A stretch of DNA of 42,455 nt from Rhodobacter sp. (GTDB taxonomy: Bacteria > Pseudomonadota > Alphaproteobacteria > Rhodobacterales > Rhodobacteraceae), in contig JADJAB010000005.1 of NCBI GenBank assembly GCA_016704435.1, positions 1 to 42,455 of the forward strand, read 5' to 3'. Position numbers and translations under genes: made by a program. The notes under the pieces are model-generated. The model was given only the letters and a program-made list of their open reading frames with translations, did not search any database and was not told the origin of the DNA. This document shows, piece after piece, positions 18,552 through 27,527 of this stretch (position 1 is its first letter; every line of letters starts with the position of its first letter).

Positions 18552-19802
18552 ATGCGCTATTCCGGTTTCCGGGTGATTGCCGAGGCATTGACGGGCCACA
18601 AGGGCTGGAAGCCCGTCTGGCGCGATCCGGCCCCGCAGGCCGAGTATGACTATATCGTCGTCGGTGGCGGCGGGCACGGGCTGGCCACGGCCTATTACCT
18701 GGCCAAGGAATTCAGGCAGGCCCGGATCGCCGTGCTGGAAAAGGGATACCTGGGTGGCGGCAGCGTGGGGCGGAACACCACGATCATCCGCTCGAACTAC
18801 ATTCTGGATGGCAATGAGCCTTTCTATGAGTTCAGCCTGAAGCTGTGGGAGGGGTTGGAGCAGGACTTCAACTATAACGCCATGGTGTCCCAGCGCGGCA
18901 TCCTGAACCTGATCCATACCGATGCGCAGCGCGATGCCTTTGTCCGGCGCGGCAATGCGATGATGCTGAACGGGGCGGATGCCACGCTGCTGGACCGCGA
19001 ACAGATCCGCGCGATGTACCCTTGGCTGAACTTCGACAACGCCCGCTTCCCGATCAAGGGCGGTCTGGCGCAGAAACGCGGCGGCACGGTACGCCATGAT
19101 GCCGTTGCCTGGGGCTATGCGCGGGGTGCCGATCTGCGCGGGGTCGATCTGATCCAGAACTGCGAAGTGACGGGCATGCGGATCGAGAACGGTCGGATCA
19201 AGGGCGTCGAGACCACCCGCGGCTACATCGGAGCGAAGAAGGTCGGCGTTGCGGTGGCGGGATCTTCGTCCAGGGTGATGGCGCACGCCGGGATGCGCCT
19301 GCCAATGGAAAGCCATGTGCTTCAGGCCTTCGTCTCGGAAGGATTGAAACCCCTGATCGACGGCGTGATGACCTTTGGCGCCGGGCATTTCTACGTAAGC
19401 CAGTCCGACAAGGGCGGCCTCGTCTTTGGCGGCGACATCGACGGCTACAACTCCTACGCACAACGTGGCAACCTGCCGGTGATCGAGGATGTCGCCGAAG
19501 GCGGCATGGCGTTGATGCCCGCCATCGGCCGCGCGCGTCTTCTGCGTACTTGGGGCGGCATCATGGACATGTCGATGGACGGCTCGCCCATCATCGACCG
19601 GACGCATGTCGAAGGGCTCTATTTCAACGGCGGCTGGTGCTATGGCGGCTTCAAGGCAACGCCGGCCTCAGGCTGGTGCTTCGCACACCTGATGGCCAAG
19701 GACGAGCCGCACAAGACCGCCACGGCCTATCGTTTCGATCGTTTCCTGAAAGGGTTGATGATCGACGAAAAGGGCCAGGGCGCCCAGCCGAACCTGCATT
19801 GA
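18552..19802 (+). CDS. mgdA: N-methylglutamate dehydrogenase subunit A (sarcosine oxidase beta-like)
   Basis: A 416-residue flavoprotein homologous to SoxB of heterotetrameric sarcosine oxidase. The FAD-binding motif YDYIVVGGGGHGLATAYYLA is at about residues 32-51, VGRNTTIIRSNY at about 72-83, and KRGGTVRHDAVAWGYA includes His182, the expected covalent FMN site. FNGGWCYGGFKATPASGW near the C-terminus is the usual FAD-closing block. By sequence alone it could be sarcosine oxidase. The mgsABC-gmaS genes downstream and the absence of glyA or purU next to it make N-methylglutamate the likelier substrate. The start at 18552 is chosen for the MRYSGFRVI opening. A 169-base gap with a palindromic repeat separates it from mgdB. 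Confidence 0.85.
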   Translation: MRYSGFRVIAEALTGHKGWKPVWRDPAPQAEYDYIVVGGGGHGLATAYYLAKEFRQARIAVLEKGYLGGGSVGRNTTIIRSNYILDGNEPFYEFSLKLWEGLEQDFNYNAMVSQRGILNLIHTDAQRDAFVRRGNAMMLNGADATLLDREQIRAMYPWLNFDNARFPIKGGLAQKRGGTVRHDAVAWGYARGADLRGVDLIQNCEVTGMRIENGRIKGVETTRGYIGAKKVGVAVAGSSSRVMAHAGMRLPMESHVLQAFVSEGLKPLIDGVMTFGAGHFYVSQSDKGGLVFGGDIDGYNSYAQRGNLPVIEDVAEGGMALMPAIGRARLLRTWGGIMDMSMDGSPIIDRTHVEGLYFNGGWCYGGFKATPASGWCFAHLMAKDEPHKTATAYRFDRFLKGLMIDEKGQGAQPNLH

Positions 19803-19846
19803 GGGAAGGAAGATGGAGACCGTCCTTCCTTCGATCTTCCGACCCG

Positions 19847-19924
19847 GCTTCACCTTGGTCCAAATACTCATCCACCATCGAGGCTTGGTGCCGTCGCATG
19901 AGTATTTCTTGCCAAGATGAAGCC
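19847..19924. repeat. Long imperfect palindrome between mgdA and mgdB
   Basis: The left arm, starting GGCTTCACCTTGG at 19847 and ending near 19871 with AAATACTCAT, pairs with the right arm at 19897-19924 (ATGAGTATTTCTTGCCAAG ending GAAGCC). The arms are about 27 bases with a few mismatches, around a 25-base loop. A smaller hairpin (GGAAGGA/TCCTTCC, about 19805-19829) lies just before it. A REP-like interspersed element is the simplest reading. It could lower downstream expression or stabilise the mgdA message. Confidence 0.6.
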
Positions 19925-19971
19925 CCGACTTGTGGTTTTCCCAAAGCCGTCGCGGCGAAAGGCCTGAGCGC

Positions 19972-20256
19972 ATGATCATCAACCATCCCATCCTCGGCCC
20001 GCGCGATTCGCAGGAATTCGTCTATCTTGGCGATGCCAGCCTGATGACCCGCCCCGATGGCATGACCGCCGGGATCGAAGAGTTCCACGACTGGCTCTAC
20101 AACCGCGACAACCCCGCCGGGCTGCACCGCGAGCTGTGGTATCACGAGCAGGGCGACCGCAGCTGGCTGGTCGTCACCCGCAATACCGTGACGCATGAAA
20201 TAACTTCCGTGGAACTGGCCCGCGATGTGGCCCGCAAGATGGGGCGCAGCAAATGA
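19972..20256 (+). CDS. mgdB: N-methylglutamate dehydrogenase subunit B (sarcosine oxidase delta-like)
   Basis: A protein of 94 residues homologous to SoxD. The family core is visible: GPRDSQEFVYLGDA (about residues 9-22), WLYNRDNPAG, ELWYHEQGDRSWLVVTRNT and VTHEI. In classical SoxD the N-terminus has a CPxCG pair and a later Cys/His that bind zinc. Here the same place reads HPILGPR and no cysteine occurs in the protein. This cysteine-free type may be a subfamily mark. The ATG at 19972 starts exactly at the family N-terminus. The stop overlaps the start of mgdC by four bases. Confidence 0.83.
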   Translation: MIINHPILGPRDSQEFVYLGDASLMTRPDGMTAGIEEFHDWLYNRDNPAGLHRELWYHEQGDRSWLVVTRNTVTHEITSVELARDVARKMGRSK

Positions 20257-23200
20257 GCCAGTCGAACCGCATCGCGGGCGGCCAGATCGACCGCAGCCAG
20301 ACCTTCCGCTTCACCTTCGATGGCGTGCCCTATCAGGGCCACCCCGGCGACACGCTGGCTTCGGCCCTGCTCGCCAACGGCGTCCGGCTGATGGGTCGCA
20401 GCTTCAAATACCACCGCCCGCGCGGGCCTCTGTCGGCAGGGTCGGAAGAGCCGAACGCGCTTGTCCATCTGCGCTCCGGCGCGCGGCAGGAACCCAACAC
20501 CCGCGCCACGGTGGCGGAACTGTTCGACGGGTTGACGGCGACCAGCCAGAACGCCTGGCCCTCGGTCAAATTCGACGCGCTGGCGATCAACGACCGATTC
20601 AACAGCTTCTTCACCGCAGGCTTTTACTACAAGACCTTCATGTGGCCCGCAGCCTTCTGGGAAAAGGTCTATGAGCCGATCATCCGCCGTGCGGCGGGTC
20701 TTGGCTCCCTGACCCGGCAGGAAGACCCCGACGAATACGACAAGGGCTTCTTGCACTGCGATCTGCTGGTCATCGGCGCGGGTCCGGCGGGTCTTTCGGC
20801 CGCGCTGACCGCTGGCCGGGCCGGTGCCCGTGTGATCCTTGCGGATGAGGATTTCCGCATGGGCGGCCGTCTGAACATGGAAACCCTGACGATTGGCGAC
20901 GCCGCAGGCGCCGACTGGGCCGCAGGTGTGGTGGCCGAACTGGCCAGCCTGCCGAACGTCCGCCTGATGCCGCGCACCACCATCATCGGCGCCTTCGACC
21001 ATGGCATTTACGGCGCCGTCGAACGAGTCAGCGACCACCTCGCCACCCCCGCCGCCGGAAAACCCCGGCAAACCCTGTGGCGCATCTATTCTTCCCGCGC
21101 CATCCTCGCGGCAGGCGCGATCGAACGCCCGATCGCCTTTGAGAACAACGACCGCCCCGGCATCATGATGGCAGGCTCGCTTCGCGCCTATGCCAACCGC
21201 TGGGGCGTGGCCGTGGGCGACCGGGTGGCGATCTTCACCAACAACGAAGACGGGCTGCGCACCGCCACCGACCTGCGCGCCAAGGGCGTTGACGTCATCG
21301 CCGTGATCGACGCGCGGACGGATGGCACGCTCCTCCCCGGCATCCGCCACCTGAAGGGGGCCGAGGTCATCGACTCCTCAGGCCGTCTGGCCCTGAAAAC
21401 CATCACCATCCGCAAAGCGGACGGAAAGACCGAGACCGTCCGGGCCACCGCCCTTGGCGTTACTGGCGGCTGGAACCCCAATGTCAACATGACCTCGCAT
21501 CACCGCGCTCGCCCCGTATGGGACGAAGGGTTGCAATCCTTCATCCCCGGCGACGGTGGCCCGCCTGGCCTGATCGTTGCCGGGGCGGCGGCGGGCCATA
21601 TGTCCACCCACGGGGCGCTGGCCACCGGGCAGGCGCAGGCGATTGCCGCGCTGGAGCTGCTGGGGATGAAAGCAAAAGCCGATACCCTGCCGAAGGCCGA
21701 GGATGCGCCCATCTCGATCACGCCCAAATGGTATGTCACGGGCGGCAAGGGCCGGTCCTGGATCGACCCGCAGAACGACGTGACGGTCAAGGACGTCAAG
21801 CTGGCGCATAAGGAGAACTTCAGCTCGGTCGAGCATCTCAAGCGCTATACCACGCTTGGCATGGCCACCGATCAGGGCAAGACCGGCAATGTCATTGGCC
21901 TGGCCGTCATGGCGGGCCTGACCGGCCAGACGATCCCCGAGACCGGCACCACGATCTACCGCCCGCCCTATACGCCTGTTGCCATGGGCACCCTTGCGGG
22001 CCGGTCGCGCGGCAAGGACTTCAAACCGTTCCGCCTGACGCCCAGCCATAAATGGGCCGAAGAACAGGGCGCGGTCTTTGTCGAGGTCGGCATGTGGCTG
22101 CGCGCCCAATGGTTTCCCCGCCCCGGCGAAACCCACTGGCGCCAAAGCGTCGACCGCGAAGTGCTGGCCACCCGCAAATCGGTGGGCATCTGCGATGTCA
22201 CCACCCTGGGCAAGATCGACATCCAGGGCACCGATGCAGGCGCTTTCCTTGACCGGGTCTATGCCAACACCTTCTCCACGCTCGCCGTCGGAAAATGCCG
22301 CTACGGGCTGATGCTGCGCGAAGACGGGATGGTGTTTGACGATGGCACCACCGCCCGGATGGGCGAGGCCGAATACGTCATGACCACCACCACCGCCAAT
22401 GCGGTCACCGTGTTCCGCCATCTGGAATACTGCCGTCAGGTGTTGTGGCCGGATATGGACGTGCAGCTGATTTCCACCACCGAGGCCTGGGCGCAATTCT
22501 CGGTCGCCGGGCCTAACGCGCGCAAGCTCTTGGAAAAGATCGTCGATCAGGACATCTCCGACGACGCCTTTCCCTATATGGGCGCAGGGGAAATCACCAT
22601 TGGCGGCACCCGCGGGCGTTTGTTCCGCATCAGCTTTTCAGGCGAGCTGGCCTATGAAATCGCCGTGCCCACCCGCTATGGCGATGCACTGATCCGTCGG
22701 CTGATGGAGGCGGGGCAGGAGTTTGACGCCATCGTCTACGGCACCGAAGCGCTGGGCGTCATGCGCGTTGAAAAGGGCCACGTTGCGGGGAACGAACTGA
22801 ACGGCCAATCCACCGCGCTGAACATGGGTCTGGGCAAGATGGTGTCGAAGAAGAAGGACAGCATCGGCATGGTCTTGTCGCAGCGCGAGGGGATGGTTGA
22901 TCCCAACGGCTATCGCATTGTCGGTGTCAAGCCGGTGGACCCGAAGGGCCAACTGACCGCAGGCAGCCATTTCCTTGAAATCGGGGCCGAGCCGGTGATG
23001 GCCAACGACGGCGGCTGGCTGACCTCAAAGTCTACTCGCCGCATCTGGGCTGCGATATCGCCCTAGGCTACCTGAAGGCGGGCGACCAGAAGATCGGCCG
23101 CAAGATGCGGGCGGTGAACCTGCTGGCGAAAACCGAGACCGAGGTGGAGATCGTCTCTCCGCATTTCTTTGATCCGCAAGGGGAGAGACTCCGTGGCTGA
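20253..23200 (+). CDS. mgdC: N-methylglutamate dehydrogenase subunit C (sarcosine oxidase alpha-like), one-base frameshift near the end
   Basis: The large subunit, about 982 residues once one base is restored. The N-terminus has a ferredoxin-like SoxA_N region (TFRFTFDGVPYQGHPGDTLA, FKYHRPRGPLSAG). The NAD/FAD fold is LVIGAGPAGLSAALTAGRAG (about residue 172 on), with AAGAIERPIAFENNDRPGIM near 288. The C-terminal third is a GcvT/aminomethyltransferase fold that hands the C1 unit to tetrahydrofolate. The open frame stops at 23066. From 23031 the next frame gives YSPHLGCDIALGYLKAGDQK and IVSPHFFDPQGERLRG to a stop at 23198-23200, which overlaps mgdD. One missing base in CAAAG|TCTAC (about 23030) explains it, so sequencing error is as likely as mutation. 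Confidence 0.85.
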
Positions 23201-23756
23201 CACATTGCACGCCCTGACCGCCCTTGGCCATGCCGCACCCGAAACGGTGGAGATCGGACCCTACCGCATCACCGAGCGCTTCGACGTGGCGCTGGCTTCG
23301 ATCGCCAGCCGCAAAGGGCGCGACAAGGATGTGGAAAAGGCCGCCAAGGCCGAAAACCTGCCCTTGCCTGGCCCGGCCGCAGCGGCAGAGGGTGCGACCT
23401 GGGCGTCTTTCTGGGTCGCGCCACAGATGTGGATCGTCGAGGCCCCCTTTGCCTCGCACGAAGACATCGTTTCGCATCTGAAGCCTGCCTTCGGCGATGC
23501 GGCCTCGATCACCGAACAGACCGACGCCTGGGTCCGCTTTGACCTTGCCGCGCCCGACCTGGTCCCCCTGATGGAGCGGCTGTGCAACGTCGATTTTTCC
23601 AAGGCGGCGGCTGGCTTCGCTTCGCGCGTGGTCGTCGAACACACGAGCTGCTACCTGATCAAGCGAGGGCAGGGCGAGGTCACGCTTTACGGCCCCCGCT
23701 CTTCGGCCCGCAGCCTGCTGCATGCTCTTGAAACGGCTGCGACATCTTTACTCTGA
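23193..23756 (+). CDS. mgdD: N-methylglutamate dehydrogenase subunit D (sarcosine oxidase gamma-like)
   Basis: A SoxG-type subunit of 187 residues that supports the alpha/beta core of the heterotetramer. Recognisable stretches are LASIASRKGRDKDVEKA (about residues 33-49), WASFWVAPQMWIVEAPF, ITEQTDAWVRFDL and VVVEHTSCYLIKRGQGEVTL with the closing GPRSSARSLLHALETA. The GTG start at 23193 overlaps the restored end of mgdC, which supports both the start and the repair of the mgdC frame. It is the last gene of mgdABCD; the regulator gene follows after 71 bases. Confidence 0.84.
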   Translation: MADTLHALTALGHAAPETVEIGPYRITERFDVALASIASRKGRDKDVEKAAKAENLPLPGPAAAAEGATWASFWVAPQMWIVEAPFASHEDIVSHLKPAFGDAASITEQTDAWVRFDLAAPDLVPLMERLCNVDFSKAAAGFASRVVVEHTSCYLIKRGQGEVTLYGPRSSARSLLHALETAATSLL

Positions 23757-23827
23757 CAGCGCGCTTGATGCGGGCCATGTTTCCCGGTAGTGAAAATCAT
23801 TGACGATTTTTCTCCGGAACGTGTCCC

Positions 23828-24487
23828 ATGGCCAAAGCTGACGAAACCTCTCTGTTGCCGCGCGGCAAACCTGCCTTCAGTCAGGACCCGCACCGCGTGC
23901 GCGAAATCACCGAGCGTAACCTCGAAGCCGCCATCGGCCGCGAGGTGCGCAGTTTTCGCCGCCAGCAGGGCATGACGGTGGCTGACCTGGCGGCGGTGAC
24001 CGGGCTGTCAATCGGCATGCTGTCGAAGATCGAGAACGGCAACACTTCGCCCAGCCTGACCACGCTGCAAGTGCTGAGCCACGCCTTTTCCGTGCCGGTC
24101 ACGGCTTTCTTCAAGAGCTACGAGGAACGCCGCGACGCCCAGCACGTGAAGGCCGGCGCGCATATCGAGATCGAACGTCGGGGCACCCGAGCGGGGCACC
24201 AGTACAACCTTCTGGGTCATATCGGATCGAACTCTTCGGGCGTGGTGGTGGAGCCCTACATCATCACCCTGACGACCGAGAGCGATACCTTCCCCGCCTT
24301 CCAGCACGAGGGGCTGGAGCTTCTCTACATGCTTGAAGGGGCAGTTGATTACCGCCACGGCGACCAGGTCTATGCGCTGAAAGCCGGCGACAGCCTGTTT
24401 TTCGACGCCGATGCGCCGCACGGGCCGGAAGTCCTGGTCCAGCTGCCGGCGCGCTACCTGTCGGTGATCTGCTATCCCCAGGGGTAA
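23828..24487 (+). CDS. XRE-family regulator with C-terminal cupin
   Basis: A 219-residue regulator with an N-terminal helix-turn-helix (about residues 35-95: VRSFRRQQGMTVADLAAVTG, LSIGMLSKIENGNTSPSLTT) and a C-terminal cupin barrel (about 140-215: GLELLYMLEGAVDYRHGDQV, ALKAGDSLFFDADAPHGP). The layout is that of PuuR-like regulators that sense small amines or amino acids. Lying 71 bases after mgdD on the same strand, it is a good candidate to control the mgd genes, perhaps through the tandem repeat at 18451-18485. The ligand is unknown; N-methylglutamate or gamma-glutamylmethylamide are natural guesses. Confidence 0.87.
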   Translation: MAKADETSLLPRGKPAFSQDPHRVREITERNLEAAIGREVRSFRRQQGMTVADLAAVTGLSIGMLSKIENGNTSPSLTTLQVLSHAFSVPVTAFFKSYEERRDAQHVKAGAHIEIERRGTRAGHQYNLLGHIGSNSSGVVVEPYIITLTTESDTFPAFQHEGLELLYMLEGAVDYRHGDQVYALKAGDSLFFDADAPHGPEVLVQLPARYLSVICYPQG

Positions 24488-24502
24488 GGCGGCAAGGGCC
24501 GC

Positions 24503-24775
24503 TCATCCGCCGTCCCGGTGCTGCCACACCGCCCAGCGGATGCGCGCGGTCTTGTAGGCGTCGAAGACCGCCATCGCCCAGACGAACAGCCCGCCCGAGA
24601 TCTTGCCGACGAAGGATACCTCGGGGGCGGCGGTCTTCAGGGTAAAGCCGCCCAGCAGCACGGCGAAGAAGACGAAGATCAGCCCGCGCACCGGCTGGCG
24701 GTTCAGGACCTGGCCCACGCCGGGCAGCGCAATGGCCACAGCCAGGATCAGGCGGGGGTTCAGCGGCTTTTTCAT
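24503..24775 (-). CDS. Small membrane protein
   Basis: A 90-residue protein with three hydrophobic segments (about residues 8-22, 28-50 and 60-72), polar ends and no family that I recognise. The segment LPGVGQVLNRQPVRGLIFVF resembles the TM2-like/DUF5683 type of small membrane proteins, but this is weak. Its ATG overlaps the stop of the upstream gene in an ATGA, once that gene's frameshift is repaired, so the two are coupled. It is convergent with the XRE-cupin gene. Confidence 0.65.
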   Translation of the reverse strand: MKKPLNPRLILAVAIALPGVGQVLNRQPVRGLIFVFFAVLLGGFTLKTAAPEVSFVGKISGGLFVWAMAVFDAYKTARIRWAVWQHRDGG

Positions 24776-25448
24776 CCCAGTCCTTTCGACCAGTCCACAA
24801 GATCGTCGCGCAGCGCCGTCAGGGCGGACAGCAGCGGTTCGACGCGGGCGGGGGCAGCGGCGTCATCCCCATTTCCGCATCGCGGAAGATCAGGTAGCGA
24901 CCGCGTTCGGCCTCTTCGGCCAGGATCACCAGCCGCAGGCCCTTGGGTGAGATCAGCAGCTCTTTCACCCGCGGGTCGGCAAGCAGCCCGGCATGGGCGG
25001 CGATCACCGATTCGGGCGGCACAGCGGCGGCATTGTCGCTGCGGATCGCCATGCCGTCGGGCAGGAATGCCGGGCAGGGCAGCGATTGCGGCAGGTTGGC
25101 GAAATGCGAGAACGGCTCTTGCCCGGATGGGCGGGCCATGATGTCCAGCGTTGCCTGGATCGGCAGCGGCTGCGGCAGCGAGACCATGACCCACAGTGCC
25201 GGCAGCTTGCGGAAGGTCAGGCTGTCGGGCAGGGCCTGCAGGTCGAAGGCCAGCCCGCCGCGACGGCCGGTCAGGCGGGGAAAGCCGGTCGGCTGAAGGC
25301 GCAAGTCGCCGCCGTCGAACAGCGGGCGGAGCGTGTCGAAATAGGCGGCGCGGGCCAGCCTGCGGTCGCGCGTGGCGCGGGCGAGCCGAAAGGCAAGCCA
25401 CAGCGCCAAGGCAGCACCGGCGGCAGCGAAGGGGACCAAGGGCGTCAT
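24772..25448 (-). pseudogene. Uncharacterised membrane-anchored protein, single-base frameshift near the end
   Basis: From the ATG at 25448 the protein has one N-terminal helix (LVPFAAAGAALALWLAFRLA, about residues 4-23) and then a soluble domain of about 200 residues (YFDTLRPLFDGGDLRLQPTG, MARPSGQEPFSHFANLPQSL, LRLVILAEEAERGRYLIFRD). The open frame ends early at 24819. Shifting at the G5 run at 24850-24854 gives RVEPLLSALTALRDDLVDWS and KGLG, ending in an ATGA overlap with the next gene, a neat natural end. One missing base is therefore the likely cause, perhaps a sequencing error. I do not recognise the family. Confidence 0.6.
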
Positions 25449-25465
25449 GACATGTCCGGTCAATG

Positions 25466-25495
25466 AACGGCCCGCCGCAAGGGGCGGGCCGTTTT
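25466..25495. terminator. Strong hairpin after the APC permease gene
   Basis: An 11-base perfect stem, AACGGCCCGCC (25466-25476) with GGCGGGCCGTT (25483-25493), has a six-base loop. It lies 27 bases beyond the minus-strand permease stop. T-runs are short on both strands, so it may act in both directions. Confidence 0.7.
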
Positions 25496-25521
25496 CAGGG
25501 AATCAGGCGCAAGCTGCGCAA

Positions 25522-26958
25522 TCAATAGCCGTGCGGCTTCGGCCAGGGCATGGTGAACTGCGTGCCCCGGTTGACGAAGCGATAGCGCCAGAAGTGGAAC
25601 CACAGGCTGACCACGATGTAGAAGCCGATCATCGCCACCAGCTGTGTGCCATAACCCAGGAACACGGCAAAGAAGGTGATCCCGCACAGGCACAGAAGCA
25701 CGATTGCAGGCAGCGGGTGGAACGGATGTTCATAGCCCCGCTTGATCGAGTTCAGCGGCCATTTGCGCCGGAACTGGATGATGTTCAGCGGCATGAAGGT
25801 GTATTCCAGCAGCCCCGACAGGATCGAGAAGGTGATCACCTGGTCCAGCGGTGCCCCCAGCGCGAAGATCATCGCGATCGGCACCAGGAAGATGATCGAC
25901 CGGTAGGGGGTGCGGAATTTGGGGTGCACCGCGCCGAACCAGAACGGCAGATACTTGTCACGGCCCATGGCGAACCAGGCGCGGCTGGCATCGTTGATGC
26001 AGCCGTTGGCGCTGGCCAGCGTGGCGAACAGCGTGCCGAAGCCCAGGAACCACACCAGTGCCATGGATCCCGACAATTGCGCGGCCGAGAACAGGGGGGC
26101 CACGGCGCCATCAACGCCGTCGCCCAGAAACTCCCACGGCAGGATGCCCGAACAGATGTACCAGGTCAGCGTCGCCGCAATCAGCAGCGTCATGATTCCG
26201 GCCAGGGTGCCAAAGGGCAGCGCGCGCGCGGGCGAGCGGACCTCTTCGGCCGCCTGGGTGGTGCCCTCGATGCCAAGGTAATACCACAGGCCAAAGTGCA
26301 TCGCCGCCAGGACGCCGATCCAGCCGTAGGGCAGCTCATGCCCCTCGAACAGCGCCGCATGCTGCATGATGCCGCCGCCCAGCACACCGCTGGTCGACAG
26401 GAACAGCACCAGGATGGCAACGAAGGCGATCGAGGTGATGACCAGGTTGAAGGTCAGCGTCGCCAGCACGCCGCGATAGTTCAGCCAGGCCAGGAACATG
26501 ATGACCAGGACGATGAAGGGTCGCTGGTCCAGATCGCCCACATGCCCCATCATCCCGGCCACGACCGAGATCAGGTAGCCGGCGGTGATCGCGTTCGCCG
26601 CTTCAAGCATCGTGTAGGCGAAAACCAGATACAGGCCGACGTTGAAGGCCATCAGTGGGCCGACGATGTGCTTGGCCTGGGTATACTGCCCACCCGCCGC
26701 AGCGACGGTCGAGGTGACCTCGCTGTCGATCATGGCGACGCAGGTGTACAGGATGCCGGCGAACCAGCAGGCGATCAGCGCGGCAAAGGCGCCGCCCTTG
26801 CCGACGGAAAAGTTCCAGCCCATGTATTCGCCGACCAGAACGATGCCCACGCCCAGCGCCCAGATGTGGGCCGGGCCAAGCACGCGCAGAAGGCCGACCT
26901 TGGCACCATGCGGCGTCGCGTCGTCGGACCCTTTCGAGGTGATGTCAGAACTTGCCAT
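25522..26958 (-). CDS. APC-superfamily permease, putative methylamine/amino acid transporter
   Basis: A 478-residue membrane protein with about twelve helices and the APC opening LGPAHIWALGVGIVLVGEYM (about residues 28-47). The central block has WYYLGIEGTTQAAEEVRSPA RAL near 225-247, and FGTLFATLASANGCINDASR follows near 310. It resembles ethanolamine-type permeases. Its place in one operon with three tiny membrane proteins, divergent from mgsABC-gmaS, suggests uptake of methylamine or a related N-methyl compound. It starts nine bases after the 55-residue gene, with GAGGGG upstream of the ATG. A strong hairpin follows. The substrate is inferred from context. Confidence 0.85.
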   Translation of the reverse strand: MASSDITSKGSDDATPHGAKVGLLRVLGPAHIWALGVGIVLVGEYMGWNFSVGKGGAFAALIACWFAGILYTCVAMIDSEVTSTVAAAGGQYTQAKHIVGPLMAFNVGLYLVFAYTMLEAANAITAGYLISVVAGMMGHVGDLDQRPFIVLVIMFLAWLNYRGVLATLTFNLVITSIAFVAILVLFLSTSGVLGGGIMQHAALFEGHELPYGWIGVLAAMHFGLWYYLGIEGTTQAAEEVRSPARALPFGTLAGIMTLLIAATLTWYICSGILPWEFLGDGVDGAVAPLFSAAQLSGSMALVWFLGFGTLFATLASANGCINDASRAWFAMGRDKYLPFWFGAVHPKFRTPYRSIIFLVPIAMIFALGAPLDQVITFSILSGLLEYTFMPLNIIQFRRKWPLNSIKRGYEHPFHPLPAIVLLCLCGITFFAVFLGYGTQLVAMIGFYIVVSLWFHFWRYRFVNRGTQFTMPWPKPHGY

Positions 26959-26967
26959 GATATCCCC

Positions 26968-27135
26968 TCAAAGCTTGTGCTGTTCGGTCATGGCCTCAAG
27001 CTCGCCTTCGCGAGAAGAGGTCAGGACTTCTTCGGAATAGGTGCTGTCGACTTTCAGCCAGTCGATCACCATGTAAAGGCCAAGCAGGGCCGAGACCCCC
27101 CAGGCAGCGTATTCAAGATAGTTCCACGTCTGCAT
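26968..27135 (-). CDS. 55-residue single-helix membrane protein
   Basis: A short gene not found by length-based searches. It reads MQTWNYLEYAAWGVSALLGL, then YMVIDWLKVDSTYSEE and a charged tail ending MTEQHKL. There is one membrane helix (about residues 8-26) and an acidic cytoplasmic or periplasmic tail. The gene begins nine bases after the stop of the 126-residue gene and ends nine bases before the permease start, so all four genes are packed as one operon. Regular spacing and intact frames argue that it is real. I know no function; a small subunit or stabiliser of the permease is the natural guess. Confidence 0.68.
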   Translation of the reverse strand: MQTWNYLEYAAWGVSALLGLYMVIDWLKVDSTYSEEVLTSSREGELEAMTEQHKL

Positions 27136-27144
27136 GGCCGCCCC

Positions 27145-27525
27145 CTACTTGTCGCCGAATTTTTCAGAGATGACTTCGCGATACTCGACTTCGGAAAACC
27201 GCAGCATCAGGAAGTAGTACAGCACGATGACCGCGATCATCACCACAAGCGCCGCGGTGGTGAAGCTGTAGTCGAAGCGCGCCAGGATCAGGTCGTGGGC
27301 CGTCTCCGGGGTGTAGCCCAGCTTTTCGTATTGCGCCGCCTGGACCGCGTTCTGGCCCAGCGATTCCCATGTCGGGTTCGCGTCGGGGTTCGCCACGGTC
27401 TTTGCCGCGCCGGCCATGCCCATCCACAAGGGCACGAACAGCGCGCCGATGGTCAGCACGACCAGCACGACCACGTCGAGAAGCTGGCCTGCCTTGGATT
27501 GTTTCGGTGCTTCGTAATGTGCCAT
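27145..27525 (-). CDS. 126-residue two-helix membrane protein
   Basis: The protein starts MAHYEAPKQSKAGQLLDVVV, with TM1 at about residues 15-38 (LLDVVVLVVLTIGALFVPLW). A central polar stretch of about 45 residues contains NPTWESLGQNAVQAAQYEKL and HDLILARFDYSFTT, followed by TM2 at about 89-107 (ALVVMIAVIVLYYFLMLRF) and a charged tail. The long loop between the helices probably faces the periplasm. The gene begins two bases after the 95-residue gene ends. I do not recognise a family. Its shape recalls small accessory subunits of multi-part transporters. Confidence 0.72.
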   Translation of the reverse strand: MAHYEAPKQSKAGQLLDVVVLVVLTIGALFVPLWMGMAGAAKTVANPDANPTWESLGQNAVQAAQYEKLGYTPETAHDLILARFDYSFTTAALVVMIAVIVLYYFLMLRFSEVEYREVISEKFGDK

Positions 27526-27527
27526 GA

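Noticed and set aside
18552..23756. Naming the four genes soxBDAG (sarcosine oxidase)
   Set aside because: Sequence alone allows it, but mgsABC-gmaS in the same island and no glycine/serine or folate genes nearby favour N-methylglutamate dehydrogenase.
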